Positions 54,063-63,278 of a stretch of DNA of 64,000 nucleotides are shown here, one piece after another. The notes beneath the pieces were generated by a model. It made no database searches and was not told where the DNA came from. It saw nothing but the letters and a program-made list of their open reading frames with translations. The position numbers were made by a program, and so were the translations under genes. Origin of the DNA: Sinobacterium norvegicum (GTDB lineage Bacteria; Pseudomonadota; Gammaproteobacteria; Pseudomonadales; Sinobacteriaceae); contig NZ_CAKLPX010000003.1 of assembly GCF_923077115.1 (NCBI RefSeq), forward strand, positions 248,001 through 312,000. Reading direction: 5' to 3'. Numbering within the stretch: the stretch's first letter is position 1; every line of letters starts with the position of its first letter.

Positions 54063-54866
54063 ATGAAACCTTTAATCTTATCAGCACTGGCCCTCACACT
54101 GACCGGTTGTAGCCTCATCACCGGTGACAACGCCACGGTGCAAAACCCAGCGTTAAAGCAGCAAATATTGGCTGATATGGTGTTTGTTGAAGGTGGCACA
54201 TTCAGCCGTGGTGATGTTGATTGCGACAGCGAATTAAAACAGCCCAGCAATGCCTGCCCATCGAAACCGATCTCAGTCGATGATTTTTCCATCGGTCGTT
54301 ACGAGGTGACTCAGCAGTTATTTGAGCAGGTAATGGGCACCAGCAGTAGTTATTTTCCCGGTGACAACTACCCGGTGAATAATGTCAGCTGGCAGCAGGC
54401 TCAGTTTTTTATTACTCAATTACGACAGCAGACTGGCCTCGCGGTGAGACTGCCCACCGAGGCTGAGTGGGAGTATGCCGCCAATGGAGGATTAAAGAGT
54501 CAGGGCTACCAATACAGTGGCTCTGACAACATTGACGATGTGGCCTGGCATGCGGGTAACGCCGGTAATAAGGCGCATCCTATTGGCCAAAAAATGCCGA
54601 ATGAACTGGGCTTATATGATATGACTGGTAATGTTGGCGAGATGGTTATCGATGCCTATTTAGTCGATTATTATTACGATGCCGCCAGTGATAACCCGGT
54701 GAATGCCCGTGATGACAGCCACCACTTATCGTTTAAGGTTGTTCGCGGTGGCAGTTTTGCCTACGATGAGACAGAATCTAAAAACTACACCCGTGACAGT
54801 GCCAGTCAGAGCGCGTTGATGTCTGATATCGGGCTGCGCTTAGTGATCAGCGATTTGCATCAATAA
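54063..54866 (+). CDS. SUMF1/FGE-like lipoprotein
   Basis: A 267-residue lipoprotein (lipobox LTGC, Cys16) with a formylglycine-generating-enzyme-type fold: DMVFVEGGTFSRG, GRYEVTQQLFEQVMG, YPVNNVSWQQAQFF, VRLPTEAEWEYAANGG, ELGLYDMTGNVGEMV, VVRGGSFA and GLRLV. The copper-binding cysteines of true FGE are missing in the C-terminal segment (RGGSFAYDETESKNYTRDSA), and the membrane location is unusual for maturation of an unfolded sulfatase. It may be a chaperone- or ligand-binding FGE relative. Its position after the sulfatase gene is suggestive. Confidence 0.85.
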   Translation: MKPLILSALALTLTGCSLITGDNATVQNPALKQQILADMVFVEGGTFSRGDVDCDSELKQPSNACPSKPISVDDFSIGRYEVTQQLFEQVMGTSSSYFPGDNYPVNNVSWQQAQFFITQLRQQTGLAVRLPTEAEWEYAANGGLKSQGYQYSGSDNIDDVAWHAGNAGNKAHPIGQKMPNELGLYDMTGNVGEMVIDAYLVDYYYDAASDNPVNARDDSHHLSFKVVRGGSFAYDETESKNYTRDSASQSALMSDIGLRLVISDLHQ

Positions 54867-54889
54867 GAATCTTTTAGTGAGACATTATC

Positions 54890-55864
54890 ATGCCCAATAC
54901 TCAACAGTCATTGCAGTTGTTAATCGAGCAGGTTAACCGCTCCGTCATTGGCCAGCAACATGTTGTGCAGGCACTGGTCATCGGTCTGCTGACCAAGGGC
55001 CATATCCTGCTTGAAGGCCTGCCGGGAACGGCCAAGACCCGCTCGGTCAAGGCCCTGGCTCAGGCAATGAAGTCCTCTTTTGGTCGGGTACAATTCACCC
55101 CAGATTTGCTGCCCTCCGATGTCACTGGCACCACGGTTTATCGTGAGGTCGACGGCAAGCCCAGTCTGAGCTTTGAGCCGGGACCAATCTTTAACGATAT
55201 CGTGCTGGCTGATGAAATTAACCGAGCCCCAGCCAAGGTGCAATCGGCCCTGCTGGAGGCGATGGCCGAGGGCACGCTGACGGTGGCGAATCAAACCCAC
55301 CAGCTGCCCGAGTTATTCATGGTATTGGCGACGCAAAACCCGATCGAGCAGGAGGGTACCTATCCTCTGCCAGAGGCGCAGATGGATCGCTTTATGATGA
55401 AGGTCACGGTTGATTATCCCGATCGCCAGGCGGAGCTCGATATCGTCAAGCTGGTCCGAGGTGAGGAGTCTCCGCAGTCTACGGCGCCGCAGATACAGAT
55501 TTCCCCTGCCGAGGTGTTGACCGCAAGAGCACAGCTGCAAACCATTTACGTCTCCGATTTAATGCTTAATTATATGGTTGGCTTGGTGATGGCCAGCCGT
55601 CATCCAGAGCAGTATAGCGACACCAAACTCGCCGAGTGGTTGGCCATTGGTGCCAGCCCGCGGGCCAGTATTGCCCTTGATAAATGCGCCCGCGCCCACG
55701 CCTGGCTGGCGGGCCGGGATCATGTCGATGCCGATGATGTTCGCGCCGTTGCCCACGCAGTACTGGGGCACCGCATGATGCTGAGTTTTGACGCCATCGC
55801 CGACGGTGTCGACCAGCGACAGGTGGTGGATGAGCTATTGAACTGCGTCGTGATTGGTCAATAG
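54890..55864 (+). CDS. MoxR-family AAA+ ATPase
   Basis: A 324-residue cytoplasmic ATPase with Walker A GLPGTAKT (residues 43-50), Walker B VLADEINRAPAKVQSALLEAM, sensor 1 LATQNPIEQEGTYPLPEAQMDRF and a C-terminal lid (GASPRASIALDKCARAHAW). MoxR proteins work with VWA-domain partners as chaperones that mature or insert metal/cofactor proteins. Here it leads a set of DUF58, DUF4381, two VWA and BatD proteins. Confidence 0.95.
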   Translation: MPNTQQSLQLLIEQVNRSVIGQQHVVQALVIGLLTKGHILLEGLPGTAKTRSVKALAQAMKSSFGRVQFTPDLLPSDVTGTTVYREVDGKPSLSFEPGPIFNDIVLADEINRAPAKVQSALLEAMAEGTLTVANQTHQLPELFMVLATQNPIEQEGTYPLPEAQMDRFMMKVTVDYPDRQAELDIVKLVRGEESPQSTAPQIQISPAEVLTARAQLQTIYVSDLMLNYMVGLVMASRHPEQYSDTKLAEWLAIGASPRASIALDKCARAHAWLAGRDHVDADDVRAVAHAVLGHRMMLSFDAIADGVDQRQVVDELLNCVVIGQ

Positions 55865-55866
55865 CC

Positions 55867-56799
55867 ATGGCCACTGCCGTGTTGGATAATAGAATTTACA
55901 GCGATTACAAGACGCTGTTGCGGTTAAAGTCGGAGGCCTTTGGTTTTTCACTGTCTGGCCGTCACCGCGTCGACAGTGTCTTGGCCGGCAGGCATCAGTC
56001 ACGATTTCGCGGTAGAGGGCTCAATTTTGAAGAGCTTCGCCACTATCAAATCGGCGATGATATGCGCAGCTTCGATTGGCCAGTCACGCTGCGCACCGGT
56101 AAGCCTCATGTGCGCAGTTACAGCGAGGAAAAGGATAACCAGGTTATCTTGGTGGTCGATCAGCGGCCGCCGATGTTTTTCTCCTCTGTCGATACCATGA
56201 AGTCGGTGGTTGCCGCCGAGGTTGCCAGCATGATGGCCTGGCAGGTGTTGGCCGATGGCGACCGTGTGGGGGCTATTGTCTTTAATCATCAGACGACTCA
56301 GTGGTTTCGGCCCCAGCGTAGCCAGCATCAAGTGCTACGGGTGTTGGCCGAGATTGCCCGTCAGAATAATTTACTCAGCAGTGATCAACAGATCAGCGCC
56401 GATGATAACAGCCTGACGCAGGTGCTTAAAAAACTTTATAGACAGCGTTTGAATGCCGCCACGATTATTTTTGTCGGTGATTGGCACCAGTGCGATCAGA
56501 CCAGTTTAACGTTGCTGAAAAAATTGCAGCAGCACAATAATATATTGACCACGGTAATCTCCGACCCGATGGAGTATCAGTTGCCCGATGCGCCCAACTT
56601 AGTGGTCAGCGATGGTGTGCTGCAGTTGCAGATCGATCAGCTCAACAACAATTTAGGCCAGCGCTACAGCGATGATTATCAGCAACAACTAAGGCGTTTG
56701 GCCGATGTGTTTAAACGGCAGAACATACCGTTGATACATCTCGATACCGGCGGCGATCATCGCCAACAGCTGCGCCAATACTTGGGGGGCAGGGGATGA
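55867..56799 (+). CDS. DUF58 domain protein
   Basis: A 310-residue protein of the DUF58/VWA-like family that accompanies MoxR. It has the conserved SRFRGRGLNFEELRHYQIGDDMRSFDWPVTLRTGKPHVRSY segment typical of DUF58, then VILVVDQRPPMFF in place of a MIDAS DxSxS. It lies two bases after the moxR stop. Likely a soluble partner of the MoxR ATPase. Confidence 0.93.
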   Translation: MATAVLDNRIYSDYKTLLRLKSEAFGFSLSGRHRVDSVLAGRHQSRFRGRGLNFEELRHYQIGDDMRSFDWPVTLRTGKPHVRSYSEEKDNQVILVVDQRPPMFFSSVDTMKSVVAAEVASMMAWQVLADGDRVGAIVFNHQTTQWFRPQRSQHQVLRVLAEIARQNNLLSSDQQISADDNSLTQVLKKLYRQRLNAATIIFVGDWHQCDQTSLTLLKKLQQHNNILTTVISDPMEYQLPDAPNLVVSDGVLQLQIDQLNNNLGQRYSDDYQQQLRRLADVFKRQNIPLIHLDTGGDHRQQLRQYLGGRG

Positions 56800-56829
56800 T
56801 GTCATACGCCGATGTCATAGGAGGCGTAT

Positions 56830-57339
56830 ATGCCCTCTTATTATGAGTCCCATGCAGGCAGCTACATGCTGCGCAATCTCGAAAAAAACCCGCTGCCAGA
56901 GGCGGTGAGTTGGTGGCCGCAAACCTGGGGCTGGGGGATTGTGGCAATATGCTTGGTGGCGGTGTCAGCCTATGGTTTATTCCGTTTTGGCCAGTATTAC
57001 TGGCGCAGTCGTTATCGGCGCGAAGCAATGGCGGCGTTGCAACATATCGATTGTAGCCAGCCTATCGAGGCTGCTTATCAACTCAACAGAGTGATCAAAT
57101 TAACGGCGGCCTACGCCTACCCTCATCAGCCGGTAGCCGGCATGCTCGGCGAACCATTGCTGGCCTTCTTAACCTCCTCATCTACGCAGTCCTTTAACGG
57201 AGAGATGGAGCAGCGCTGGCAACAGCAATTACTACTGCCACCGGCGCATCAGACCGTGACGGAGGCAGAGTTGTTAAGGCTGAAAAAACAGCTGCAATTA
57301 TGGGTAAAACAGCACCGACCGGGAGGCATTAATGATTGA
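56830..57339 (+). CDS. DUF4381 membrane protein
   Basis: A 169-residue protein with one membrane segment (about residues 39-58, GWGIVAICLVAVSAYGLF) and a cytoplasmic helical domain. PLPEAVSWWPQTWGWG is the DUF4381 hallmark. These proteins always sit between DUF58 and VWA genes in MoxR operons. Its stop overlaps the next gene by 8 bases. Confidence 0.88.
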   Translation: MPSYYESHAGSYMLRNLEKNPLPEAVSWWPQTWGWGIVAICLVAVSAYGLFRFGQYYWRSRYRREAMAALQHIDCSQPIEAAYQLNRVIKLTAAYAYPHQPVAGMLGEPLLAFLTSSSTQSFNGEMEQRWQQQLLLPPAHQTVTEAELLRLKKQLQLWVKQHRPGGIND

Positions 57340-58327
57340 GTTTGCGCACCCCTGGTGGTTATTAATATTACCCTTGCCGTATGTGATTTCTCGTTTTTCG
57401 CCGGCCTACAAAACACGGCGCAGCGGTGTCCGCGTGTCATTTTTTTATCGGCTGGCAACACTGTTGGGTGAAAAACCTGAGCAGGGGGCTGTGCAGCTAC
57501 AGCCTTCCTGGTGGCAGCGTTTTGCACTGATTTTTAGCTGGTTGATGTTGGTTACTGCCATGACCAAGCCAATAGTACTGGGTGAGGTGCAGCAGCGGGA
57601 GCTCAGCGGGCGCGACATTATGGTGGTAGTCGATTTATCCGGCTCGATGGCGGCGGAGGATTTCAGTCAGCAACAACAGCAACCGTTATCGCGATTGGCG
57701 GCGGTAAAAACAGTGTTGGCAGAATTCAGCGATAATCGACCGGGGGATCGTCTCGGTCTGATCTTATTCGGCGATGCACCCTATTTACAGGCGCCTTTCA
57801 CTGCGGATCATCAAGCCTGGCTGGATTTGCTCAACGAGACTGAGGTGGCGATGGCCGGTCCCAGCACCCATCTTGGCGATGCCATTGGTCTGACTATTCA
57901 ATCATTCAGCGATAGCAAGGTGAAGGAGAAGGTGGCGATTGTACTCACCGATGGCAACGACACCGACAGCTTAGTTCCTCCGTTAGAAGCGGCAAAGGTG
58001 GCGGCCAGTTATGATGTGCGTATCCATATGGTGGCCATGGGTAACCCTGAAACCGTCGGCGAGAACGCGCTCGATATGACGGTCATCGAGCAGGTTGCTG
58101 AGATTACCGGCGGCCAGTCTTATCTGGCCTTGTCGCAACAGCAACTGACCCAAGTGTATCAGGCGATAGCCGCACTGGAACCGGAGATTTATCAGAGCAC
58201 CAGCTACCGGCCGAAAACCAGTGTGCATTATCTACCGCTGGCCTTTGCCTTTGTCATTTACCTTTTTGCCTTTGTCGCCTCGACGGTGATACGGCTGAAA
58301 AAGACCGCCGGAGAACAACATGTTTGA
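57332..58327 (+). CDS. VWA-domain membrane protein (BatA-like)
   Basis: A 331-residue protein. An N-terminal helix pair (WWLLILPLPYVIS; ALIFSWLMLVTAMTK) precedes a von Willebrand A domain with MIDAS DLSGSMAAED (residues 101-110), T-loop GPSTHLGDAIG and LTDGNDTDS, followed by a C-terminal membrane helix (LPLAFAFVIYLFAFVASTVI). The order is that of BatA in Bacteroides aerotolerance operons. The metal-ion site should bind a partner, probably through the next VWA protein. Overlaps both neighbours by 8 bases. Confidence 0.92.
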   Translation: MIEFAHPWWLLILPLPYVISRFSPAYKTRRSGVRVSFFYRLATLLGEKPEQGAVQLQPSWWQRFALIFSWLMLVTAMTKPIVLGEVQQRELSGRDIMVVVDLSGSMAAEDFSQQQQQPLSRLAAVKTVLAEFSDNRPGDRLGLILFGDAPYLQAPFTADHQAWLDLLNETEVAMAGPSTHLGDAIGLTIQSFSDSKVKEKVAIVLTDGNDTDSLVPPLEAAKVAASYDVRIHMVAMGNPETVGENALDMTVIEQVAEITGGQSYLALSQQQLTQVYQAIAALEPEIYQSTSYRPKTSVHYLPLAFAFVIYLFAFVASTVIRLKKTAGEQHV

Positions 58328-59984
58328 GAGTGTGATCTGGCAATCGTTGCATTTGCTGCGACCGATGTGGTTATTGGCGCTGTTGCCGCTGGTTGCAGTG
58401 GTGTATTGGCGCTGGCGCGGTGAGCAGCAGAAAAACAATTGGTTGCAGCTGTTGCCGCCACACCTTTACCAGGCATTGACAGTGGGTAAAAACAGCTGGC
58501 AACAGCAGCTGCCGTTAAAGGCTCTGCTGGTGCTCTGTATCATCGTCATTATTATTCTGGCTGGCCCCAGCTGGCAGCGTCAACCCTCACCTTTCAGCGA
58601 GGATAAGGCGCCGGTGCTGATTGTGTTAGATGTCTCCTCCTCGATGGATGAGGCGGATTTGATGCCCAGTAGGCTGCAGCGGGCAAAACTGAAAATTGAA
58701 GACTTATTAGTGCAGCGTGATGGCGGTAATACCGGGCTGATTGTCTATGCTGGCAGTGCTCATTTAGCGATGCCGCTGACCGAGGATGTGCAGGTATTTA
58801 AGCCTCTGCTGCATGCCATTGGTACCGAGATTATGCCCCGTGATGGCAAGGCTGCAGAGCAGGCCTTAGCCATTGTCGACAAGCAATTCAGCAGTGCCCC
58901 AGTGCCCGGCAGCGTGGTGTTATTAACCGATGGTATCGGCGGTAACAGCGAGCAAGCCTTTGTCGATTACTTCCATGACAGCCCTCATCAGTTGCTGATT
59001 TTGGCCACCGCAAACCCCGATGCCTATAGTCAAATACCGATGGATTTGGCGTCCATAAAACGCTTGGCTGATGCGACCGGTGGTCGCTATAAAACGCTGA
59101 CTGTTGACGATGGCGATATTCGCTGGCTGGATAATCAAATTGCCCGCCATATGCAAATAAGCCTCGATCAAGCGCTGCCTTGGAAGGACAGTGGTTATCC
59201 GCTGGTGTTTGTTGCGGCATTAATTTTTATCCTTTGGTTCCGACGTGGCTGGCTGGTGCAGTGGTGTTTCGTGGCGGTGGTGACCTCATCAATGCTATTG
59301 CCCGAGCAGGCGATGGCGGCAGCCGAGCAGCCCGAGCAAATTGCGGAGGTGACGGAATCGGTGCCATCGAATAGTGGCTGGCGATTTGCTGATATCTGGC
59401 TGACTCCGGATCAGCAGGGGCAGTGGTATTTTCAGCGACAACAATACGATACTGCGGCGGCGCGTTTTGACGACGCGATGTGGAAGGGCACGGCTTATTA
59501 TTATGCTGAGAATTACCCGGCGGCCTATAGTTATTTCCTTCGAGACGGCAGCGATCAGGGCATGTTTAATGCCGCTAATGCTCTGGCTAATATGCGTGAG
59601 TATGTCGCCGCTAAAAACTTATTAGATGGGCTGTTAAAGCGCCAGCCCAATTTTCCCTCGGCACAGAATAATCGCGATGAGTTACAGAAAATTATCGATG
59701 ACATTAACCGGATGAGTGAGTCTCAGTCATCCGCCGACAGTATCGATGAGTTTGAGGCCTCGACCGAACTCGGTGATAAACCACAGACGGCAGATGGCAC
59801 CGACGAAGAAACATTTTCACCATTTCTCAAAGAGCAAAAGCTTACTGCCGACGATATTCTCGCCGATGAGTCGATGAACAAAAAATGGATGAACAGAGTG
59901 CAGACCGACCCGGCGGTCTTCCTGAGGAATAAGTTTGGCATACAGTTGCAACGTCAAGATGAGGGAGGAGTGGTCGATGAATAA
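58320..59984 (+). CDS. VWA-TPR membrane protein (BatB/BatC-like fusion)
   Basis: A 554-residue protein. Two N-terminal helices and a VWA domain with MIDAS DVSSSMDEAD (Asp104) and LTDGIGGNS are followed by a membrane helix (about residues 297-325). After it comes a periplasmic TPR region (about 355-450; YFQRQQYDTAAARFDDAMWKG, AYYYAENYPAAYSYFLRDG, AANALANMREYVAAKNLL), then an acidic tail. In Bacteroides BatB and BatC are separate; here they are fused. It should pair with the BatA-like protein. Confidence 0.9.
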   Translation: MFESVIWQSLHLLRPMWLLALLPLVAVVYWRWRGEQQKNNWLQLLPPHLYQALTVGKNSWQQQLPLKALLVLCIIVIIILAGPSWQRQPSPFSEDKAPVLIVLDVSSSMDEADLMPSRLQRAKLKIEDLLVQRDGGNTGLIVYAGSAHLAMPLTEDVQVFKPLLHAIGTEIMPRDGKAAEQALAIVDKQFSSAPVPGSVVLLTDGIGGNSEQAFVDYFHDSPHQLLILATANPDAYSQIPMDLASIKRLADATGGRYKTLTVDDGDIRWLDNQIARHMQISLDQALPWKDSGYPLVFVAALIFILWFRRGWLVQWCFVAVVTSSMLLPEQAMAAAEQPEQIAEVTESVPSNSGWRFADIWLTPDQQGQWYFQRQQYDTAAARFDDAMWKGTAYYYAENYPAAYSYFLRDGSDQGMFNAANALANMREYVAAKNLLDGLLKRQPNFPSAQNNRDELQKIIDDINRMSESQSSADSIDEFEASTELGDKPQTADGTDEETFSPFLKEQKLTADDILADESMNKKWMNRVQTDPAVFLRNKFGIQLQRQDEGGVVDE

Positions 59985-61221
59985 ATGGCTGGCTTGCATT
60001 CTGTTATTACTGTCATCACAGGTGTTGGCTGATGAGCCCGCCCAGGTCAATATCGAGGCCTGGATAGAGCCGAATCAAGCCATTGTGGTAGGACAACAGG
60101 TACGTTTAATTATCGAATTGAAAACCGATAAATGGTTTAACGGTGGCACCGAGATTGAGCTGCCGACCATGGCCAGAGCCTTTGTGCTGCAACGGGGGAG
60201 CATGGCGGTTAATGGCAGCGAGAAAATTGATGGCAACAACTGGGCAACCCAGCGTTGGGAGTTGGTTGTTTACCCACAGGCCACGGGTGGCTTTACCGTG
60301 CCGCGGATTAACGTCTCGGTACAGGTGGCCAGCACCGCTCGTCAGGGCCAGCGCATAGTGCTGAATACTCAGCCGATGACCTTTGTCGTCGGGCTGCCCG
60401 AGAATATTGAGCAGGACGTGGCTTGGATGCCCGCCTCGGCGGCAACGCTCAAACAACAGTTCAATATTGAGAGTGGACAGGCGCTGAAGGTGGGCGATGC
60501 TATTGTGCGCGAGGTGCTGGTAGAGGCCACCGACACGACGGCGATGTTATTGCCGGCGTTAGTGGCCGATTCAATCCCCGGCAGCCGACTCTATACTGCA
60601 CCGAGCAGGGTTGAGGACCGGCAGAGCCGGGGCCAGTATGCCGCCATGCGTGGCGAGCAATGGACTTATATTATTGAGCAGGCCGGTGAGCTGAAACTGC
60701 CGGCAATTAATATCGACTGGTGGGATACTGACAGCCAGCAGATGGTCCGGCTGAGTTTAGAGCAGCAGCGGTGGCAGGTAAATCACACCCCAGCCTCCTT
60801 TATTGCCTATTGGTGGCTGCCGTTGACCGCCGGCCTATTTGCCATCGTGTTGTTGGCTGCGGCACTCTTCTTTATCCGTCGTCATTATCAGCACCACCCA
60901 CTGCCTGATGCGGTGCTGTTTCATCGTATGCTGCGTCAGCAGCGCTGGCCACAGGCGATGTTATTGCTCTATCGTAGGCTGTTCAAACGCCAGCAGCAGT
61001 TACAACTCAAAGCTGTCGCCGCCACACATCCGGCGACAGAGGCACTGTACCAGCAATACTATGGGCGCCAGCGACAACAGCCACCCTCTAAGGCGCAGCT
61101 TCGCAGGCTGTGGCGCGCTATTCATCCACTGGCGAGAAAACGCTGGTGGCAGTTGCCCAAGGCAATACCGGCATTGACGCCGCAGGGGCAAAAAACCCGG
61201 CCTGTTCACCCCAAAAACTAG
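59977..61221 (+). CDS. BatD-like membrane protein
   Basis: A 414-residue protein with a signal peptide (MNKWLACILLLLSSQVLA-DE), tandem beta-sandwich domains (about residues 20-280; ARAFVLQRGSMAVNGSEKIDG, YPQATGGFTVPRINVSV, SRLYTAPSRVEDRQSRGQ) and one membrane helix near residue 285 (WWLPLTAGLFAIVLLAAALFFI) with a basic cytoplasmic tail. This is the BatD architecture. The ATG at 59977 has GGAGG upstream and overlaps the previous stop by 8 bases; earlier in-frame codons do not give a signal peptide. Confidence 0.88.
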   Translation: MNKWLACILLLLSSQVLADEPAQVNIEAWIEPNQAIVVGQQVRLIIELKTDKWFNGGTEIELPTMARAFVLQRGSMAVNGSEKIDGNNWATQRWELVVYPQATGGFTVPRINVSVQVASTARQGQRIVLNTQPMTFVVGLPENIEQDVAWMPASAATLKQQFNIESGQALKVGDAIVREVLVEATDTTAMLLPALVADSIPGSRLYTAPSRVEDRQSRGQYAAMRGEQWTYIIEQAGELKLPAINIDWWDTDSQQMVRLSLEQQRWQVNHTPASFIAYWWLPLTAGLFAIVLLAAALFFIRRHYQHHPLPDAVLFHRMLRQQRWPQAMLLLYRRLFKRQQQLQLKAVAATHPATEALYQQYYGRQRQQPPSKAQLRRLWRAIHPLARKRWWQLPKAIPALTPQGQKTRPVHPKN

Positions 61222-61293
61222 CAATTTTCCCAGTAGTCGCCTGCTGCTGTATGGCAGACAATATGGCCATATTCCAAAGGCCGGAGACTACCG

Positions 61294-62574
61294 ATGATTA
61301 CAAAAGCACCCCAGTACAATGGCAAGGCCAGTAAGCGTTTGCACGTGATGGCCAAGCCCATCGGTGCCCACTGTAATATCGACTGCCAGTATTGCTACTA
61401 CCTCAGCAAGAAAGACCTGCTCGATTATAAGTCAGGCTGTTCGAAGAAGATGGATGATCAGGACTTAGAGCACTATATCCGTCAGTATATTGAACAGCAA
61501 AACACCCCGGAGATTGTTTTTTCTTGGCAGGGGGGTGAGCCCACCTTGCTGGGATTGAGCTATTTTGAAAAAGTGGTTCGCTATCAGAAGAAGTATCAAC
61601 CCAGAGGCGTTGTCATTGCCAACGACTTACAGACTAATGGTACCTTGCTGGACGATGACTGGTGTCTGTTTTTGCAGAAAAACAATTTTTTAGTTGGCCT
61701 CAGCATCGATGGGCCTGAGCTGCTGCATAATACCTACCGTGTCGACAAAAATGGCCACGGCACTTTTCGGCAGGTGATGGCGGCGGTTGAGTTATTACAT
61801 AAGCACAAGGTGAATTTTTCCACGCTTACCTGTGTCAATAATCTCACCAGTAAAGAGCCGCAGGCGGTCTACCGGTTTCTGCGTGATGTGGTGCGTTCAC
61901 CGCAGATGCAGTTCATCCCTATTGTCGAGCAAAAAACCTTCCGCGACACCGCGCCGCAACAATGGCAGCAGCAGGATCAGTTAGTACAGGGCGACCCGCG
62001 GTTAGAGCCCAGCCATCCAGAGTCGGTGATGGAATCCTGGTGTGTGTCGGCCAAGGGTTGGGGGGATTTTCTCTGCGGTGTTTTTGATGAGTGGGTCAAG
62101 GCCGATGTCGGCCGCGTCTTTGTGCAGTATTTTGAGGCCTCGGTAGAGAGCTGGATGGGGCGTCAAAACCCGCTGTGCACCCTCAACAGTCTCTGCGGCA
62201 AGGGTTTGGCGATGGAGCCCAACGGTGATGTATTCAGCTGTGACCACTATGTCTATCCCGAGTACAAGCTGGGTAATATTTACAGTGAGCGGATGGACGC
62301 CATGGCGCTGTCTCAGCGCCAGCAGAAATTCGGTTTCGCTAAGAGCAAGACGTTGACCAGTCAGTGCCAAGGCTGTGACTACCTGTTTGCCTGCCACGGT
62401 GAGTGCCCTAAGAATCGGTTTATGCGCAGCCATAAAGGTGACCCCGGACAAAATTATTTATGCGCCGGTTGGAAGCGCTTCTTTGCCCATATCGATCAGT
62501 CATTAGCCTATATATTAAGGGCTAATAGATTGCCGGTGACGCATGGACATTACCGCGATAAGGGGGTTGTTTAG
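61294..62574 (+). CDS. Anaerobic sulfatase-maturating radical SAM enzyme (anSME)
   Basis: A 426-residue radical-SAM SPASM enzyme. The SAM cluster motif is CNIDCQYCYY (Cys27, Cys31, Cys34) after KRLHVMAKPIGAH; FSWQGGEPTLL and LQTNGTLLDDDWC follow, then the SPASM cysteines around CTLNSLCGKGLAMEPNGDVFSCDHYVYP and CQGCDYLFACHGECPKNR. It converts the active-site Cys of a sulfatase to formylglycine without oxygen, in the cytoplasm before export. CGGAG lies 9 bases before the ATG. Its stop overlaps the convergent gene by 4 bases. Confidence 0.95.
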   Translation: MITKAPQYNGKASKRLHVMAKPIGAHCNIDCQYCYYLSKKDLLDYKSGCSKKMDDQDLEHYIRQYIEQQNTPEIVFSWQGGEPTLLGLSYFEKVVRYQKKYQPRGVVIANDLQTNGTLLDDDWCLFLQKNNFLVGLSIDGPELLHNTYRVDKNGHGTFRQVMAAVELLHKHKVNFSTLTCVNNLTSKEPQAVYRFLRDVVRSPQMQFIPIVEQKTFRDTAPQQWQQQDQLVQGDPRLEPSHPESVMESWCVSAKGWGDFLCGVFDEWVKADVGRVFVQYFEASVESWMGRQNPLCTLNSLCGKGLAMEPNGDVFSCDHYVYPEYKLGNIYSERMDAMALSQRQQKFGFAKSKTLTSQCQGCDYLFACHGECPKNRFMRSHKGDPGQNYLCAGWKRFFAHIDQSLAYILRANRLPVTHGHYRDKGVV

Positions 62575-63014
62575 CGGTAAATGGATTCGAAGCCGGATTG
62601 GCTGAAACCGCTCATTTTCTTATCGCCGACGACAATCAGCGGCACGCCCTTGCCGCCGAGGCGTTTGAATGTCTTAGCCGCACTGGCGTTTTTTTCAATA
62701 TCGTATTCTTTGAAGTTGATATTATTGCTGCGAAAATAGCGGCGGGCTTTTTTGCAATAACCGCACCAGCTGGTGGAATACATGATGACGGTTTGATGAT
62801 CGGCGCTGGTGTCGCCGCTATGGCTGTAGCGTTGATCGATCTCGACACCTTGGAAGGTATTGATGTTAAATTCCAGCGTTTGCGTCTTGGCGGCATCAGG
62901 TGGCTGATCACCAAAATGCGTATTGCCCTCGGCATCGACCCACTTGAAAATCTCGGCGTTGGCCATCGGCCACAGCAGTAATAAAATCACTGCGAGTAGG
63001 GGGGGTATTCGCAT
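62571..63014 (-). CDS. DUF4124-glutaredoxin exported protein
   Basis: A 147-residue protein with a signal peptide (LLAVILLLLWPMANA-EI), a DUF4124 segment (FKWVDAEGNTHFGDQPP) and a glutaredoxin-like domain (about residues 73-147) with redox motif CGYC (Cys84, Cys87) in MYSTSWCGYCKKARRYF and the cis-Pro segment GKGVPLIVV. Probably a periplasmic thiol-disulfide protein. The DUF4124-glutaredoxin pairing is common in gammaproteobacteria. Convergent with the sulfatase maturase. Confidence 0.9.
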   Translation of the reverse strand: MRIPPLLAVILLLLWPMANAEIFKWVDAEGNTHFGDQPPDAAKTQTLEFNINTFQGVEIDQRYSHSGDTSADHQTVIMYSTSWCGYCKKARRYFRSNNINFKEYDIEKNASAAKTFKRLGGKGVPLIVVGDKKMSGFSQSGFESIYR

Positions 63015-63132
63015 ACGGCATCCATGGTGTCGTTGTCGTTCCTCGATGAATTGACTTTACGTTGAACGCTGTTGCGAGTCCACCCTGAATAACCCGAAGA
63101 TATTGATAGCGAAGTGGTTTCGGGTGGCTCAA

Positions 63133-63146
63133 TTGATCTAGATCAT
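63133..63146. promoter_or_regulatory. FNR/Anr-type site upstream of the P450 gene
   Basis: TTGATCTAGATCAT matches the FNR/Anr consensus TTGAT-N4-ATCAA at 13 of 14 positions. It lies between the DUF4124-glutaredoxin gene (minus) and the P450 gene (plus), 133 bases before the P450 ATG and about 119 bases from the other start, so it could serve either. Confidence 0.6.
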
Positions 63147-63278
63147 GTCTTTTATAAAAAAAACAGTCAGGAATGTCTTTTTTTGGATCGACCTGCTAGC
63201 ATTAACCTCAATATCACCGACAGCTCGTCATCGACAACGTCAATTAACAACCATAATAACAAGACATAGGAAAGCATC

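Noticed and set aside
54063-54866. Calling the SUMF1-like lipoprotein the formylglycine-generating enzyme
   Set aside because: The copper-binding cysteines are missing and it is lipid-anchored. The radical-SAM enzyme at 61294 is the better maturase.
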